Positions 34,293 through 45,927 of a DNA stretch of 64,000 nucleotides are shown here, in pieces (within the stretch, counting starts at the first letter, position 1; each line of letters starts with the position of its first letter). The DNA is from Rhododendron vialii (taxonomy: Eukaryota > Streptophyta > Magnoliopsida > Ericales > Ericaceae): NCBI RefSeq assembly GCF_030253575.1, contig NC_080557.1, positions 4,397,001-4,461,000 on the forward strand, given 5' to 3'. The notes beneath the pieces were generated by a model. It was not told the DNA's origin. It saw only the letters and a program-made list of their open reading frames with translations, and made no database searches. The position numbers were made by a program, and so were the translations under genes.

Positions 34293-37200
34293 ATGTTGTT
34301 CACCATCATTTCCCTCCTCCTCTTTCTTCCTTCATTAACAAGTTCTTCAGAGACCTGGATCAAAGCAGGTTCCTGGTTTTCCTTTGGCCAATTCCCAGTT
34401 CCCGATGTAGACTCAACTCTATTCACTCACTTGACATTTGCTTTTGCGTATCTCAACAATTCAACTTATGAGCTCTGGATCGAACCCTCTGATGAACCAT
34501 CTATGCTCACCTTCACCGACATCGTTCGGCAGAAAAACCCATCAATTGTAACACTTCTGTCCATCTTTGTTGGAGATACCCAACCCTTCTCAACCTTCTA
34601 TTCAATGGCTACCCAACCCTCTCACAGAACTTCTTTCATTGAATCATCAATACAGAGAGCCAGGCTTTATGGGTTTCACGGCCTGGAACTTTGTTGCGTC
34701 AAACCGGACACAAGCACCACCAAGATGGAAGCTATTGGAATTCTCTTTGACGAATGGAGAACTGCGATAAATAGGGAATCGAAGAATTCCAACCGATCAC
34801 CGCTCATTTTGACACTGGCCGGTCATTATTTGCCTTCAAAAAACACCACAACCTATCCGATGGAGTCGATTCGAAGGAACTTCGATTGGGTACACATTGT
34901 ATCGTACTACTATCACTTACCCACCACGGAAAACATCACAGGTGCTCATTCTGCTTTGTATGACCCCTCAAGCAATATAAGTACTGATTATGGAATTAAG
35001 GAATGGATAAGTAGAGGATTACCTGCTGACAAGATGGTTTTGGGGTTAGCATACCATGGGTACGCGTGGATGCTGGTGGACCCGATGGTCAATGAGATCG
35101 GATCACCGGGACGAAGTCCCGCCGTTACGCATGATGGTTCGATGTTCTACAAGTTCATCAAGTCAACTATGCGATGTGATGGAGAAAAGTTAGTGTATAA
35201 CTCCACTTATGTCACGAATTACTGCATTAATGGTTCAGTTTGGATTGGTTATGATGATGTGGAGGCCATCAGAACTAAGGTTTCGTATGCGAGGGATAAA
35301 GGGCTTCTGGGTTACAAAGTATGGCATGTCGGCAATGATGACAATTGGAAGCTTTCTAAGGCGGCAGGTAAAACTTTAAAGCAATATCATGTAGCCGACC
35401 CTAATTGATTGGGGCTTAAGGCTCGGTTTTTATTTTGTTTGGTTTATCATACTGCAATAAAGGAAGAATTTACTTACAGTTATGGCATCAACCATCTCTG
35501 TGATTAACTTGCCATATGAATGTTTATTAGTGATGGTTGAATCCGTAAGTAAGCTTGCGAAGCTCCCACGAGGAGCTAGCCAGTAGCCACCACCCTGGCC
35601 ATTAAGAATTACAATGCCAAACTCACACAGCACCTCCATTCCCCTTTGCTAGTAGCTGTTGGTAAGTGCGGAACCAGGAATTCAAAACGCCCTCGGCTAA
35701 CAAAAAATTTAATAAACTAATATATAAACGTAATATGTAAATGTTCAACAACAAACAAAAGAAAAGTACAAAAAAACGTAAACTATTGAAGTTGTATCCT
35801 ATTGAAATTGTGTCCTGCGTTGTTTTAGAGAATATAAATTATTTATTCTCTCATCTGAGTCTATATCTTTAACAAGTTTACCTATAAATGAGGTGTGCTA
35901 AAATTTATTAGGCTAAATTTTTACAAATAATTTTTTTTTTCACTCCACCTCCCGTCACCTGGGATACAGCCTAGGGCTTCTAATGTATAGTTCCGCCCTC
36001 AGCTGTTGGGATCACCTCACCTCATGCGTAAGTGTGTGAAACAACTGTAGAAGGGGTTGTATGTAAGAATTAGTCTGAGTTGTGCGCAAGTTTTCCCTGG
36101 ACACCCTGCATTACAATAAAGAAAAAGGCAGAAAGCAAAACAAAACAGTAGAAGCAGGTCACTGCTAACAAATTAAACACCTAAAGTCTAATGTGACGCA
36201 GAGCTGAATTTTGTTCACATTTTGACGCTGAATTGACAAAGTACTATTATTCTAATTCTTATTCATAACTACACTCTAGAGGTCGGTGTTCATCTCCGGA
36301 TGTGCAACTGCCGTTGCCTGACAGCCTGAGTTATCAAAAAACTAGAACTATTCCCTAACGTCTTTTTTTTTTTTCACATTGGAAGGGATAGGAATGTTCT
36401 GTTTCTCTTGTCTACTGCTATATTGTCTCCTCACATTTCTCTCTAATGTGCAATTTCAAAGCACAAGAAGATGAGAATGATCCTAGAAACAAGAGACACC
36501 TGTTGCTAGTAATCTTGCTTTCAACCTCAGCCACAGTTACCCTGGTACTAGTTTCTGCGACGTGGTATCTGCGTAAGAGAGCACGCAGAAACAAAGGTAA
36601 GTTCCTTCCAGTTGTGAAAATTTTGTTCCTAAATATTTCCCTTAACCCTTCTAACGGCTTTCTTCAATTTTCCACATGTCCTTTTTATTGGTTACAGGAT
36701 GGATGGACAACGAAAAAGAATCGCAATCTTTATTCAGAACTACTATAGCATCTCCTGAAAATGCAAATGCTCCTAATTTGCTAGTATTTAGTCTCACTGA
36801 CCTTGTAGAAGCAACCAATAATTTTTCAATTGAAAATAAGCTCGGAGAGGGTGGATACGGACCTGTTTACAAGGTAAAATTATTCTTCTTTGAATAAATC
36901 AAGAAAACAAAACTAAATAAGTGGTATCTGTTTTGCCTATAGGGTATATTATGTAATGGACAAGAAATAGCAGTAAAGAGACTCTCAAGGACTTCTACAC
37001 AAGGATTTGAAGAGTTCAAGAATGAGGTGATGCTTACTGCCAAACTGCAGCATGTAAATCTTGTAAGAGTTATGGGATTTTGCACCGAAAAAGAAGAACA
37101 AATGTTGATCTACGAATACATGCCGAACAAAAGCCTAGATCATTTTGTCTATGGTTAGCAATCCTTAATGCCTCTAACCTAATTGTGAATCATAATTGAG

Positions 37201-38148
37201 TGTGATTTTAACATGAGGTGTCACCTAAATTTAACTATCCAAATCTCTTTCACGTAGATCCAATGAGGGGATCACTTTTAGATTGGGGAAAACGAGTTCA
37301 AATCATTGAAGGGGTTACTCAGGGGCTCTTGTACCTCCAAGAGTACTCAAGATTGACAATAATTCATAGGGATTTGAAAGCGAGCAACATTTTGTTAGAC
37401 AACGAGATGAAGCCCAAGATTGCGGACTTTGGCATCGCTAGAATTTTCCAGAAAGATGAATTCGAATGTAACACTGACCGGATTGTTGGAACATAGTAAG
37501 TGGCATATTTCTTACAATACACACTACCTAATGTATTCTAGTCTCAAATAGTACTAATCTAATTATCTCTTTTTGTTCACTTATGCTATATTGCAGTGGT
37601 TATGTACCTCCTGAATATGTAAAACGTGGCATATATTCCACTAAATCAGACGTTTATAGCTTCGGAGTTCTTCTTTTACAAATCATTAGTGGAAAGCGGA
37701 ATAATTGTTCACATGGCCTTCATGAAGACTTAAACCTCCTGGACTATGTAAGTAATTCTGAAAATTTTGACATGAATATTGCGAATTGATTTCGTTCCGG
37801 TGAACTCTACTGAAGATGCACTGCATCGAAATACTTCAGGCATATGATTTGTGGAAGAGTGGGAAAGGCATGGAGTTCATGGATCCATCACTCGACGATA
37901 CAAATTCATCCTGTAAATTAGTGAGATGCATGCAAATAGCTTTGCTATGTGTCCAAGAAAATCCGGCCGATAGACCATCCATGTTGGAACTCTCGTCGGC
38001 GCTGAAAAATGAAACTGTCGCCATGAACAACCCCAAAATACCTGCTTTTTCTATAAAAAGAAATGAAGATGAAGTTCAAGCGTCTACATCTCAACAAGAA
38101 ATTTGGTCAGTTGGTGATGTATCCTTTACCCAAATGGTAGCCCGATGA
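34293..38148 (+). CDS. K6: intact CHRK1-like GH18 receptor kinase
   Basis: The one complete gene. Exons: 34293-35367, 36462-36596, 36698-36873, 36943-37153, 37258-37495, 37597-37747 and 37840-38148; 2295 nt, 764 residues plus stop, all with GT-AG introns. Residues 1-19 are a signal peptide, about 20-358 the GH18 ectodomain, and about 371-395 the membrane helix followed by RKRARR. The kinase follows with GEGGYG at 452-457, Lys 474 (IAVK), HRD 569-571 and DFG 589-591. The GH18 active motif is [10 protein letters not shown] (129-138), without the catalytic Glu, so it is not expected to cut chitin. CHRK1 of tobacco has the same architecture and also lacks activity. Likely a plasma-membrane Ser/Thr receptor kinase binding a glycan or related ligand (inference). 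If intron 1 is kept, the frame ends at 35408 after [13 protein letters not shown], giving a secreted 371-residue protein. The apparent stop at 37494 is removed by splicing. Confidence 0.93.
35364..35408 (+). promoter_or_regulatory. Exon 1 donor and read-through stop of K6
   Basis: GCAG|GTAAAA, a good 5' splice site, at 35367/35368. Without splicing the frame runs 13 more codons to TGA at 35406-35408. K2 has the same donor and the same read-through length (13759-13799), ending GKTLKQHHVADPK. The choice at this donor would decide between a membrane receptor and a soluble ectodomain. Use of both forms is inference. Confidence 0.6.
35663..36001. mobile_element. hAT-type MITE in K6 intron 1
   Basis: 339 bp flanked by gctgttgg at 35655-35662 and 36002-36009. 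The ends carry gcggaaccagg and, inverted, gttccgc. K2 intron 1 has the empty site (gcagttgttgg). It does not touch the splice signals. Confidence 0.75.
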
Positions 38149-39065
38149 AGGTTAATTTTCTTTTTGGTTCATGACTAGAGTAAGCCCCGTAACCGTTCAT
38201 TTTTTCGTTAGGATTTTGCTTTTGCTGTCGTATCTTTCTGAAGTTTGATGTAAATATGATTACTCCCATCTCTCCGTGCATATATATCGCCGGAAATACA
38301 ACTTGTCTTGCTTCAACTTGTCTTGTTTGAATGCATTATACAATCATTATGCATGAGACAAGCTCTTTTACAATATCTTAAGACGATTTCATCCACTCCA
38401 CTAACTTGGTTGACAAGCTCTTTTAAACAGATTCTATGGTACATCGAGTGAAAGACAAAATATTAGCCACAGAGAAAGAGGCTAAGTATGAGGCCAAACT
38501 AGAAACAAAAAAAAATTGATACATCCATTGAGAAGTTGAATTGGGTCAGATTTGGAAAGTAAGCCCCAAACTGGTCCAATTAGTAATAGAATTTCAGCAG
38601 CATGAAGAACCCAGAAACCTTAAATTCCAGGCAGAATTGAGGCCCAGAAGGTTGAAAGGCTTCTCAATTCAACTCCTTACCCAGCAGCAAACTAACAGCC
38701 TTTTGGATCGGACTGGTCGAACTTTTTTTTTTTTTTTGTAAACAGATTGAATAAATTAAAACCTAGATAGTGGAGTTTGGTTAGGGATCGAAAACTATAA
38801 AGAGGAAAAAAAAAATTGGTGATCTTCTCCTAGAAACATTATTGTGGTTGTAAAATGGTCCGCAATATCACGTGACAATACTCTAGGACTATTACATTTT
38901 CACCGTTACAGTAAACATGTTTATCTGATTCTACCAAGATCTAAAATTTAGATTCTATAGCAGAATCTAAAACTAGAATGCAAAATCTGTATCTATAGCT
39001 ATAGTAAACATGCCCTAATGCAATGCATGAAATCCCCCAAATGCTAGACTGCGAGAAGCTATTGG
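38149..39065. other. 3' flank of K6
   Basis: No gene. Colinear with 1575-3130 but lacking the retroposon seen there. It continues after the nested LTR insertion at 43185. Confidence 0.7.
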
Positions 39066-39137
39066 GACATTGAAAACTCTCGTTTTTGTCACGCATATGC
39101 CGAGCAAGGCGTGGATGCGATTGCAGGCGTTGGTTGG

Positions 39138-42100
39138 TGATAAGCACCCAATATTGTATATATTTGGTGCACTAAGTTCTGGTTTTGTTGGTTATTTAGT
39201 GTTTTTAGTAGTTCGTATTTAAGTTTGCACCATAAAGTGTTTTCTCAAGCGTTGCAGGTAAATCGGCATGTTTTGATGCCTTTTTTATGCCAACTTGTGC
39301 CCATGAATTTTCCCAAGTGCTGGAGGTAGCGTGGGACAAGGCTGGCGATGTTTTGAAGGCATTTAGAGAGCCGTCGGGTCATCGGGTGACCAGCCAAGGC
39401 CATAGCATGGGATGTTGGTGAAAAGCAGGCGGTATCGATACCATCATAATGGAAGTATCGATACAAAATTGAAACAGAACAAATGGAATTTATCCGTAGG
39501 GATGTTGTATCGATACAGGAAAATAACCATATCGATACGGGTGCTTTTTTTGCAGATATTTTCTGCTTTTTGGACTTTCTACTTATAGCATGCACTACTA
39601 CAATAAACCATAAAGATCACAGCTATTGGCTGTGATTGTAAGTTTTTCATCACGCTCTTGCTACCGTGATGGATATGGGTGTGATTGTAAGTCACTCATA
39701 TAAATCACGGTTATAAACCGTGATTGAAAGGGAAACAATCACGGCCAAAAGGCGTGATCGTTTCTCTTTTATCACGGTTATAAGCTGTGATTGTTTCTTT
39801 TGGGGGTGCTTGTTTCTCTTTTTTAGGTGTGATTGTATATTAGTTTAGATCACGGTCTATAACCGTGATTGAAAGTTCAAAAGGATCACACCATAAACTG
39901 AGATGGAAAACCATTGCGCGTGATCTTTTCTTTGTATCTACTAGACCATCTTTTATTGTCATTGCCAAGTTTCGAACCCACGCACCCTTAATTGATTTTC
40001 CAAGCCCTTACCACTAAGCTAGTCAAGAACTTCTGTTATATTAGGAAAACAAAAATATTTATACTTACTTTCTAAAGTGAGAAAACTTTTTTCCCCCCCT
40101 TAAAATTTGCTGAATCTTTTGAAATGCAACTAACATGATATTAAAATATATAAAAATACATATATAAACATTGTTTAAAAAATTTTAAAAATATGACAAT
40201 AAATTTTTTGCCAATCAAAATTAGTTATTGGTCACCAAAGGATTTTCTTGGGGCAAAAAATTTAATTTTAGCTAGTAAATTTAGTAGACAATAGTGTTTT
40301 TTGTTATAGTGTGAGCTTTATACTTTTATGAAAATTATCACAACCAGCTGATTATAATATTATAGACAAATTTTAGATTTTTTATTATTTATAAACTAAC
40401 CATTTCACATGAATTTTGTGTTTATATTGAATTTCATTTTAATCATTTTCAGATAAGGTTTAGCCATAATAATATAATTATTTTTTTACCTAATGTGTCA
40501 AACAAATATTTGGAAGACATTCGAAATAACTACACTACTATAATAAACCATAAAAATCACAGCTCGCTTATGTGAAAATCGGACACTAGTGGAATAGTCC
40601 GTCCGTCGTCGAAGAAACAACTAGGCACCGGTGGAACCCAGTTGTGGGATTTGCCTTCTCTCTCTCTCTCGATCTTTTTGGGCATGAAGATGAAGATGAA
40701 ACATAAAAAAATTTTGGGATAAAGTGTAATTAGGGCTTATCTTCTTACCTTTTGTAAAAAAGAAAAAAAAAAATTTCAAAGTTCTTAAACGACATCGTTT
40801 TTCTCACATAACTTTTCAAAGTCTGTCTAAATGAGTACCAGCCCATCCACGTGAAAATTTAGACTGCGCACCAAAATGGGTAGACTTTTTATCTCGCCGC
40901 AAGAGTGAGATCATTTATCTCACTTTTTTCCGCACTAATGTTTTTTATAACGGTATAAGAGTGAGGTCTTTTATCTTTTATTTCACTACAAAAGCGAGAT
41001 CTTTTATCTCTTTTTTTTTCACCCTAAAATCTTTTATCATGCCACAAGGGTGAGATCTTTTCTCTTTTTTATCACGTCACATTGGTGAGATCTTTTCTCT
41101 TTTATCTCGCCACAAGAGCGAGATCTTTTATCTCATTTTTTTTTGCCCTAAAATCTTTCATCACGCCGCAAGGGTGTGGTTGTTTTTCTTTTATCTCGCC
41201 GTAAGAGTGAGGTCTTTTATTTTGCGCTAAAACACGCTTTTTATCTCAGCTTTGAGCTTAAACTGAGATAAAAAAATTTAAGAATCACTTTTTATCACGC
41301 TTTCACTGAAAATTGTGATCATTGTGAATCTCCTTAGTGTGGCGTATATCTATTATTGTAGTAGTGATGGTTTCTACTTTTAGGATATTTTCAGATATTT
41401 TACTGAGGAGGAGGGGTTACCTTGTATAAATAGCCACACTCTCTCTCCTTCTTAACTCTATTCTATTACACCTTCAAGTCTTTTACATTTTTGGCTTTCC
41501 TCCATTAAAGCTCTCAAGCTTTTTGAGCTATTTCCTTCAAGAACTTCTTAAGGTATTTGTTGTTTGTTAATTTCTTGTTTATTAAAGTTGATTGTACGGT
41601 TTGGATCTTCACTAATATCAAGTTTGTTTTCGATTCTATCGGATAAAAAATCATGTCTTGTTTTTATGTTTTCTTTTGTGCTTTAGTTATGAGTGAATAG
41701 TTGTTTGGCTAAGTTTCGGGATAATCTTTCCCAAAGACTTAGGTGGTTAGTTGGTTCTCAAACCCTCAGGCTTAAAAGCATGGTTTTTGGAATTATGGTA
41801 ACTTAGCCATTTTGATCTAAGCGAGGGGTATTAACTTCTTAGTAGGTCGTTTAGTCAAGCAATCTTGGCAAGCGACGTACCGAGGGCTCGTGGCCTCCTA
41901 CGTGTTAGATACATTAGCAAAAATATGTTGATTTAATTCTGTTTAATCACATCTTTTAATAAACGTAATCTTTAAAGTTAAATCTTTCAGGCGTGAGCAC
42001 GCAGTCGTAACTCTCGCTTGAGTTATAATTGAGAACCGATAACGGCTTTTGTTAAGGGATAGACGATCCCTCAACTTGCTGCTTTCAGTTTATAAAGTTC

Positions 42101-42272
42101 ATTCATAGTCTTTTATTTATCACTTCCATCGTTTAAAGCAAAACCAAGTTGGCCGTCTTTAACGCCAAAATCCACGTTACAATACCTACAATCCGATTAA
42201 GCTATCTCTGATTCCCTGTGGTACGATCCCGGTCTTACCGGTTTATTATGCTACCGATGATCTAGCCCTACA
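39138..42272. mobile_element. Athila-like solo LTR nested in the LTR above
   Basis: Begins TGATAAGCACCC and ends CCCTACA. The flanking five bases are gttgg and attgg (one mismatch). About 1.36 kb once the CACTA element inside is removed. It contains repeated ggtatcgatac / gtatcgatac words near 39430-39535. No ORF. Confidence 0.6.
39593..41366. mobile_element. Non-autonomous CACTA element (1774 bp)
   Basis: Terminal inverted repeats CACTACTACAATAA at both ends and a 3-bp duplication atg (39590-39592, 41367-41369), as for En/Spm transposons. The left subterminal region is packed with inverted atcacggtt…aaccgtgat words, the right one with atctcgcc…gagtgagatc words. A second left terminus (CACTACTATAATAAACC) sits inside at 40533. 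No transposase. Confidence 0.9.
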
Positions 42273-43184
42273 ATTGGGGTTTTCTCAACCTTATATTTGA
42301 AGGCGAGGTTTGCGGATTTAAGCAATTGGTTGAGTGCGGACGTGCCAAGACTTGTAGCGCCTAACTTTAGATAAAGATTGCCGTGAATCTTGACTTCTAA
42401 CTTGTAAGCGATTGTGTGCGACCTAAAGGTTAATGATCACAAGAAGGTTTGTGATTTGCCACACAGTTGTGGACTTAGAATTTCCTAGTCGTATAGGAAA
42501 TGCGTAAAACGTAAAACGTAAACTTTATTACTCCGGGATAATAAAGTGGTACAAAAAAAGTAAAATTCAAACTACTTGAAGAAGTGAGTTCAAATGGGTT
42601 TGAGTACGAAATACTCGATAGTCTACTTTGCTGAAAGTAGGAAAGTGTTTTTAAGCGCTAGGCATTGATTGGTGTTGGACTCGTTTTTCTCCTTCGAAAC
42701 TAGTATTTATAGGCAAAGCAAGAAGCTGATTCAGGTTTGAATCCGAATTTTCCTCTTGCTCCATTTGCTGCCAAATGTCCCATGATTGTTCCTTCTTTTG
42801 TGCATGCAAGATCATGGGCAGTTTCTGGCTATTGAAAGATCATGGGGTGATGTGGCAATAACTCATCACTTCTTCTTTTTGTGCTAGCTTGACATTTAGT
42901 CAATTGGCCTTCAAATTTGGAAGGAACCAACTGCCTCCAGAAAATAACCAATTCCCTGCAATCGTGGCCTTGCTCCCTAAACCAAATCGGCACCTTCTTC
43001 ATGGGCTCCACCCTTCATGGGCTGTGTTTGGTTATTGGGCCCAAACATTAATAGTAAATCCATGGCCCAATAAACCCAACAACCAACAGTTACATAATTT
43101 CGGCCAATCTAATTACAAAATTAATTAAATGGCCATTCACGGCTAGGTCGATGCGCGGTACCAAAAATGGGTATAAACAGACAT

Positions 43185-43363
43185 GCCCCAAGAGCAGCCA
43201 AAAATTCCCCTGAAATGAAAGCAAATGGAAGTTTGGAACGAACCGTGTTATTGACTACAGACTGGAAGTTATCAAAACGACCACGTATTGAGACTTTATT
43301 GTCGCCACCGAATTGGTAATACATCAAAAACCTTGGCCTGCCAGTTGTGACTTATGTGTGTGC

Positions 43364-43424
<61 letters not shown>

Positions 43425-43936
43425 TCATCCTCACAAATTTCAATCGTTTGAAATTTTCTTGGGTATGCTTTTTCGCTTCCTTCTTAAATATCATCACAAT
43501 CAATAGTGTCCATTTCAATCCTCATCCTCGCAAATTTCAATATTTTCCAGTAGTGAAAATTTTATAAATATTTATTTGTAATTAAAAAGTTGTTAGGTGT
43601 TCTGGTAGTGAATAAGTTATGGAGAAATGTCAAATTATTTCTGGTAGTGAAAAAGTTTTTGATGGTTATGCGAGTGAAATAGTTATTGAGTTGGTAAAAA
43701 AAAAATTGTTAGTGGAAATCAATTAGTAAAATATGTTAAGTTTTTAGTGTTTTTTTGTTAATAAAAACCAGTTAGTAAAATGTGTTAGATTTTTTTTGTG
43801 GTTTTGTTGGTGGAAACGAGATGATAAAATGCATTAAGTTTTTTTGTGGTTTATTTTTAAAAACACTTTCACATTTGTGCTTATACTTGCACCCCTGTCG
43901 TGTCCCAAGAATCAAAACCATACACACAAACAATGA
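43185..43936. repeat. K6 flank continued, with a (GA)n tract
   Basis: Colinear with 3150-3830. The GA microsatellite at about 43366-43421 is far longer than the matching one near 3330. ORFs through it are low-complexity artefacts. The roughly 70-bp degenerate repeat recurs at 43540-43860. Confidence 0.75.
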
Positions 43937-43944
43937 GTTTAACG

Positions 43945-45111
43945 CAATGTTGTGGATCCCGTACCGTACCGGCCGGTACGTCCCGGATTTGTGAGATTCC
44001 GGTAAGTTGACCATCTGATACCGTTCCGGTGCCAATACCGGCGATTATCGGTCTGTACCGAAAAATTCGGCAAATCTCGGCCGAGATGTCGTTACCGGGA
44101 ATTTCGGCCGGTATTTTGCAAAGCTGGGCCGTTTGTAATTTCATCCGATTCCGGCGAGTCCCGGCGTTACATGCCAAAGAGAAAATAGGAGAAATAAAAG
44201 AAAAACAGAAAGAAGGGGAAGAAGACCTGAAGTTATGGAGAACAGAGGGAAGAGGAAAAGTATTTTTGGAATCGATTCCTGTTCAGATCTAGTCTTTTAG
44301 AGACATTCCGATGAACTTCTCCGTCTTCTTCACGCCTCTTCACCCTTCAGTCGTTTCTTGCCAAAGTTTTTGGTTTTGTGGCGCAGTGATGGAGTGGGTA
44401 AAGTAATACTAACGAGTACTGCTATTGGTACCGACGGTACCGTAGGGAAAATATACCGATGGCCACCGGACGGCCGATCCGAGCCGTCCAAAAATTTTAA
44501 AAAACAAAATCGAGTGGGCCCACTCGAGAATCAATGGCATCCGAGATGTGTAGGGTACTTGATCCGAGCACTCCTTTTTCGTATATATACACCAATATAC
44601 ATATATAGGCGAAAAAGAGGTGCTCGGATCAAGTACCCTACACACCTCGGATGCCATTGATTCCCGCTTAGGCCCACTCGGTTTTATTTTTTAAAATTTT
44701 TGGACGGCTCGGATCGGCCGTCCGGTGGCCGTCGGTGCATTTTCCCTACGGGTACCATCGGTACCAATAGGATTTTCGAATACTACAGGCTGTATAGCAG
44801 GAGTAGGAGGTGTGCAGCTGCACATCAACGTAAAATTCAATGCTAGAGTGTTTTTCTTTTCTTTTCTTTTTTGGATTTGTAAGGAAAATAATGAATTTAA
44901 GTTAATTATGTGGGTTTTGTTGTCTTAATACACGTATTTTATGATGAATTGCATGGTATGAAAAAAAAAATTGAATTATAATTATGTATAATTATTATAT
45001 ATATTATAGTTGCGGTAAATCCGAAACGGTACCCGGTACCTAACCGGTTCCGGTACGTACCATACCAGTAAGAAAACCGATACCCTGTCTGAAACGGTAT
45101 TCAGAACTTTG
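43945..45111. mobile_element. hAT-type non-autonomous transposon (1167 bp)
   Basis: Flanked by an 8-bp duplication gtttaacg (43937-43944, 45112-45119); the K1 flank is uninterrupted here. Terminal inverted repeats CAATGTTGTGGATCCCG and, from the other end, CAAAGTTCTGAATACCG. The subterminal sequence is rich in ccggtacc-type words. No transposase ORF. It contains a nested palindromic element. Confidence 0.8.
44414..44778. mobile_element. Palindromic GAG/CGA-end element, copy 1 (365 bp)
   Basis: Starts GAGTACTGCTATTGGTACCG and ends as the inverse, CGGTACCAATAGGATTTTCG. The flanks aatactaac (44405-44413) and aatactaca (44779-44787) agree at seven of nine bases. Almost the whole element folds on itself. 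Family members lie at 47582 and 62225. Confidence 0.8.
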
Positions 45112-45356
45112 GTTTAACGTGGTTCTCCAAGATCGTACATCCACGGAGGAATCGAAGCAATCTCACTAGAAACAGACTAAAGCTTTACGAGTGGAGTTCT
45201 CTCCCAACTCACTACCCCCTCTCTCTCTCTCTCTCTGTCTACATTGCTTAAACCTACGGAATACACCGCCAGAGGTTAATTTGCACTTATGGGCTAAAAT
45301 GGAACTCTTGTTCATCCTCCATGCCAGACCAAGCCTTTACTCCTGGTGGTTGAAAC

Positions 45357-45919
45357 TAGGGCCGTAAACAAGCCGAATCGAGCCAAACCCTGTTAAGTTC
45401 GGTTTGGATTCGTTAAGGTACTAGTTTTACTCGAGTTCAGCTCGGGTTCGATTCGAACCTTAATAACTTGGCTAGAGTTTGGCTCATAAACATTTTTCAA
45501 AGCTCAGGTTTGGCTCATTAAACTCAAACGAAGCGAGCCGAGCCAAATCTAGGCTCGAATTGAGTTCGTCAAGGCTTGGGTTTGGTTCGGCTCGACTCAT
45601 TAAACTCAACCACATCCAAACTTTCTCATTGGTCATATAGAATTTAAGAGAAAAATAAGTATTAAAATATATATAACCTTGAATTTTTTTATATTTGCAT
45701 ATAGACTTCTAAATAATTATAAATTATATTTAACTACAAGTTCGCGATCCTAACCGAGAAGATTACTATAAGGTTCAGGCTCGGCTTATATATCAAACGA
45801 GCTTAACATATATTGAGTTTCAGATTCGGTTCATTTAATAGACAAATCGAATTCGAACAAACTCTTAATGAGTCGAGTCTCGAACTGTTCATGAATGGCT
45901 CAATTAATTTACCGTCCTA
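45357..45919. mobile_element. hAT-type MITE, copy 2
   Basis: 563-bp counterpart of 4089-4648 in the duplicated flank, with duplications gttgaaac (45349-45356) and gttgaaat (45920-45927). Shared position shows that it inserted before the unit was copied. Confidence 0.75.
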
Positions 45920-45927
45920 GTTGAAAT

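Larger units (their letters stand above)
39071..43179 (-). mobile_element. Solo LTR hosting two nested elements
   Basis: Starts TGAAAACTCTCG and ends TATAAACA, flanked by the 5-bp duplication gacat (39066-39070, 43180-43184). The K1 flank shows the empty site near 3132. Its own sequence is 39071-39137 plus 42273-43179, about 970 bp. On the minus strand a TATA-like box (gcctataaatac, near 42700-42716) fits an LTR promoter. No internal domain, so a solo LTR, probably copia-like. Confidence 0.65.

Noticed and set aside
37490..37500. Apparent stop codon (TAG) at the end of K6 exon 5
   Set aside because: The TA belongs to exon 5 and the G begins the GT donor. After splicing to 37597 the codon is TAT (Tyr), as expected before GYVPPEY.
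43313..43567. Open frame across the GA tract
   Set aside because: Encodes an Arg-Glu repeat from (GA)n; expansion length differs from the duplicate near 3330.
44029..44292. 87-codon open frame inside the hAT element
   Set aside because: Made of subterminal ccggtacc-type repeats and purine-rich DNA; no transposase similarity.
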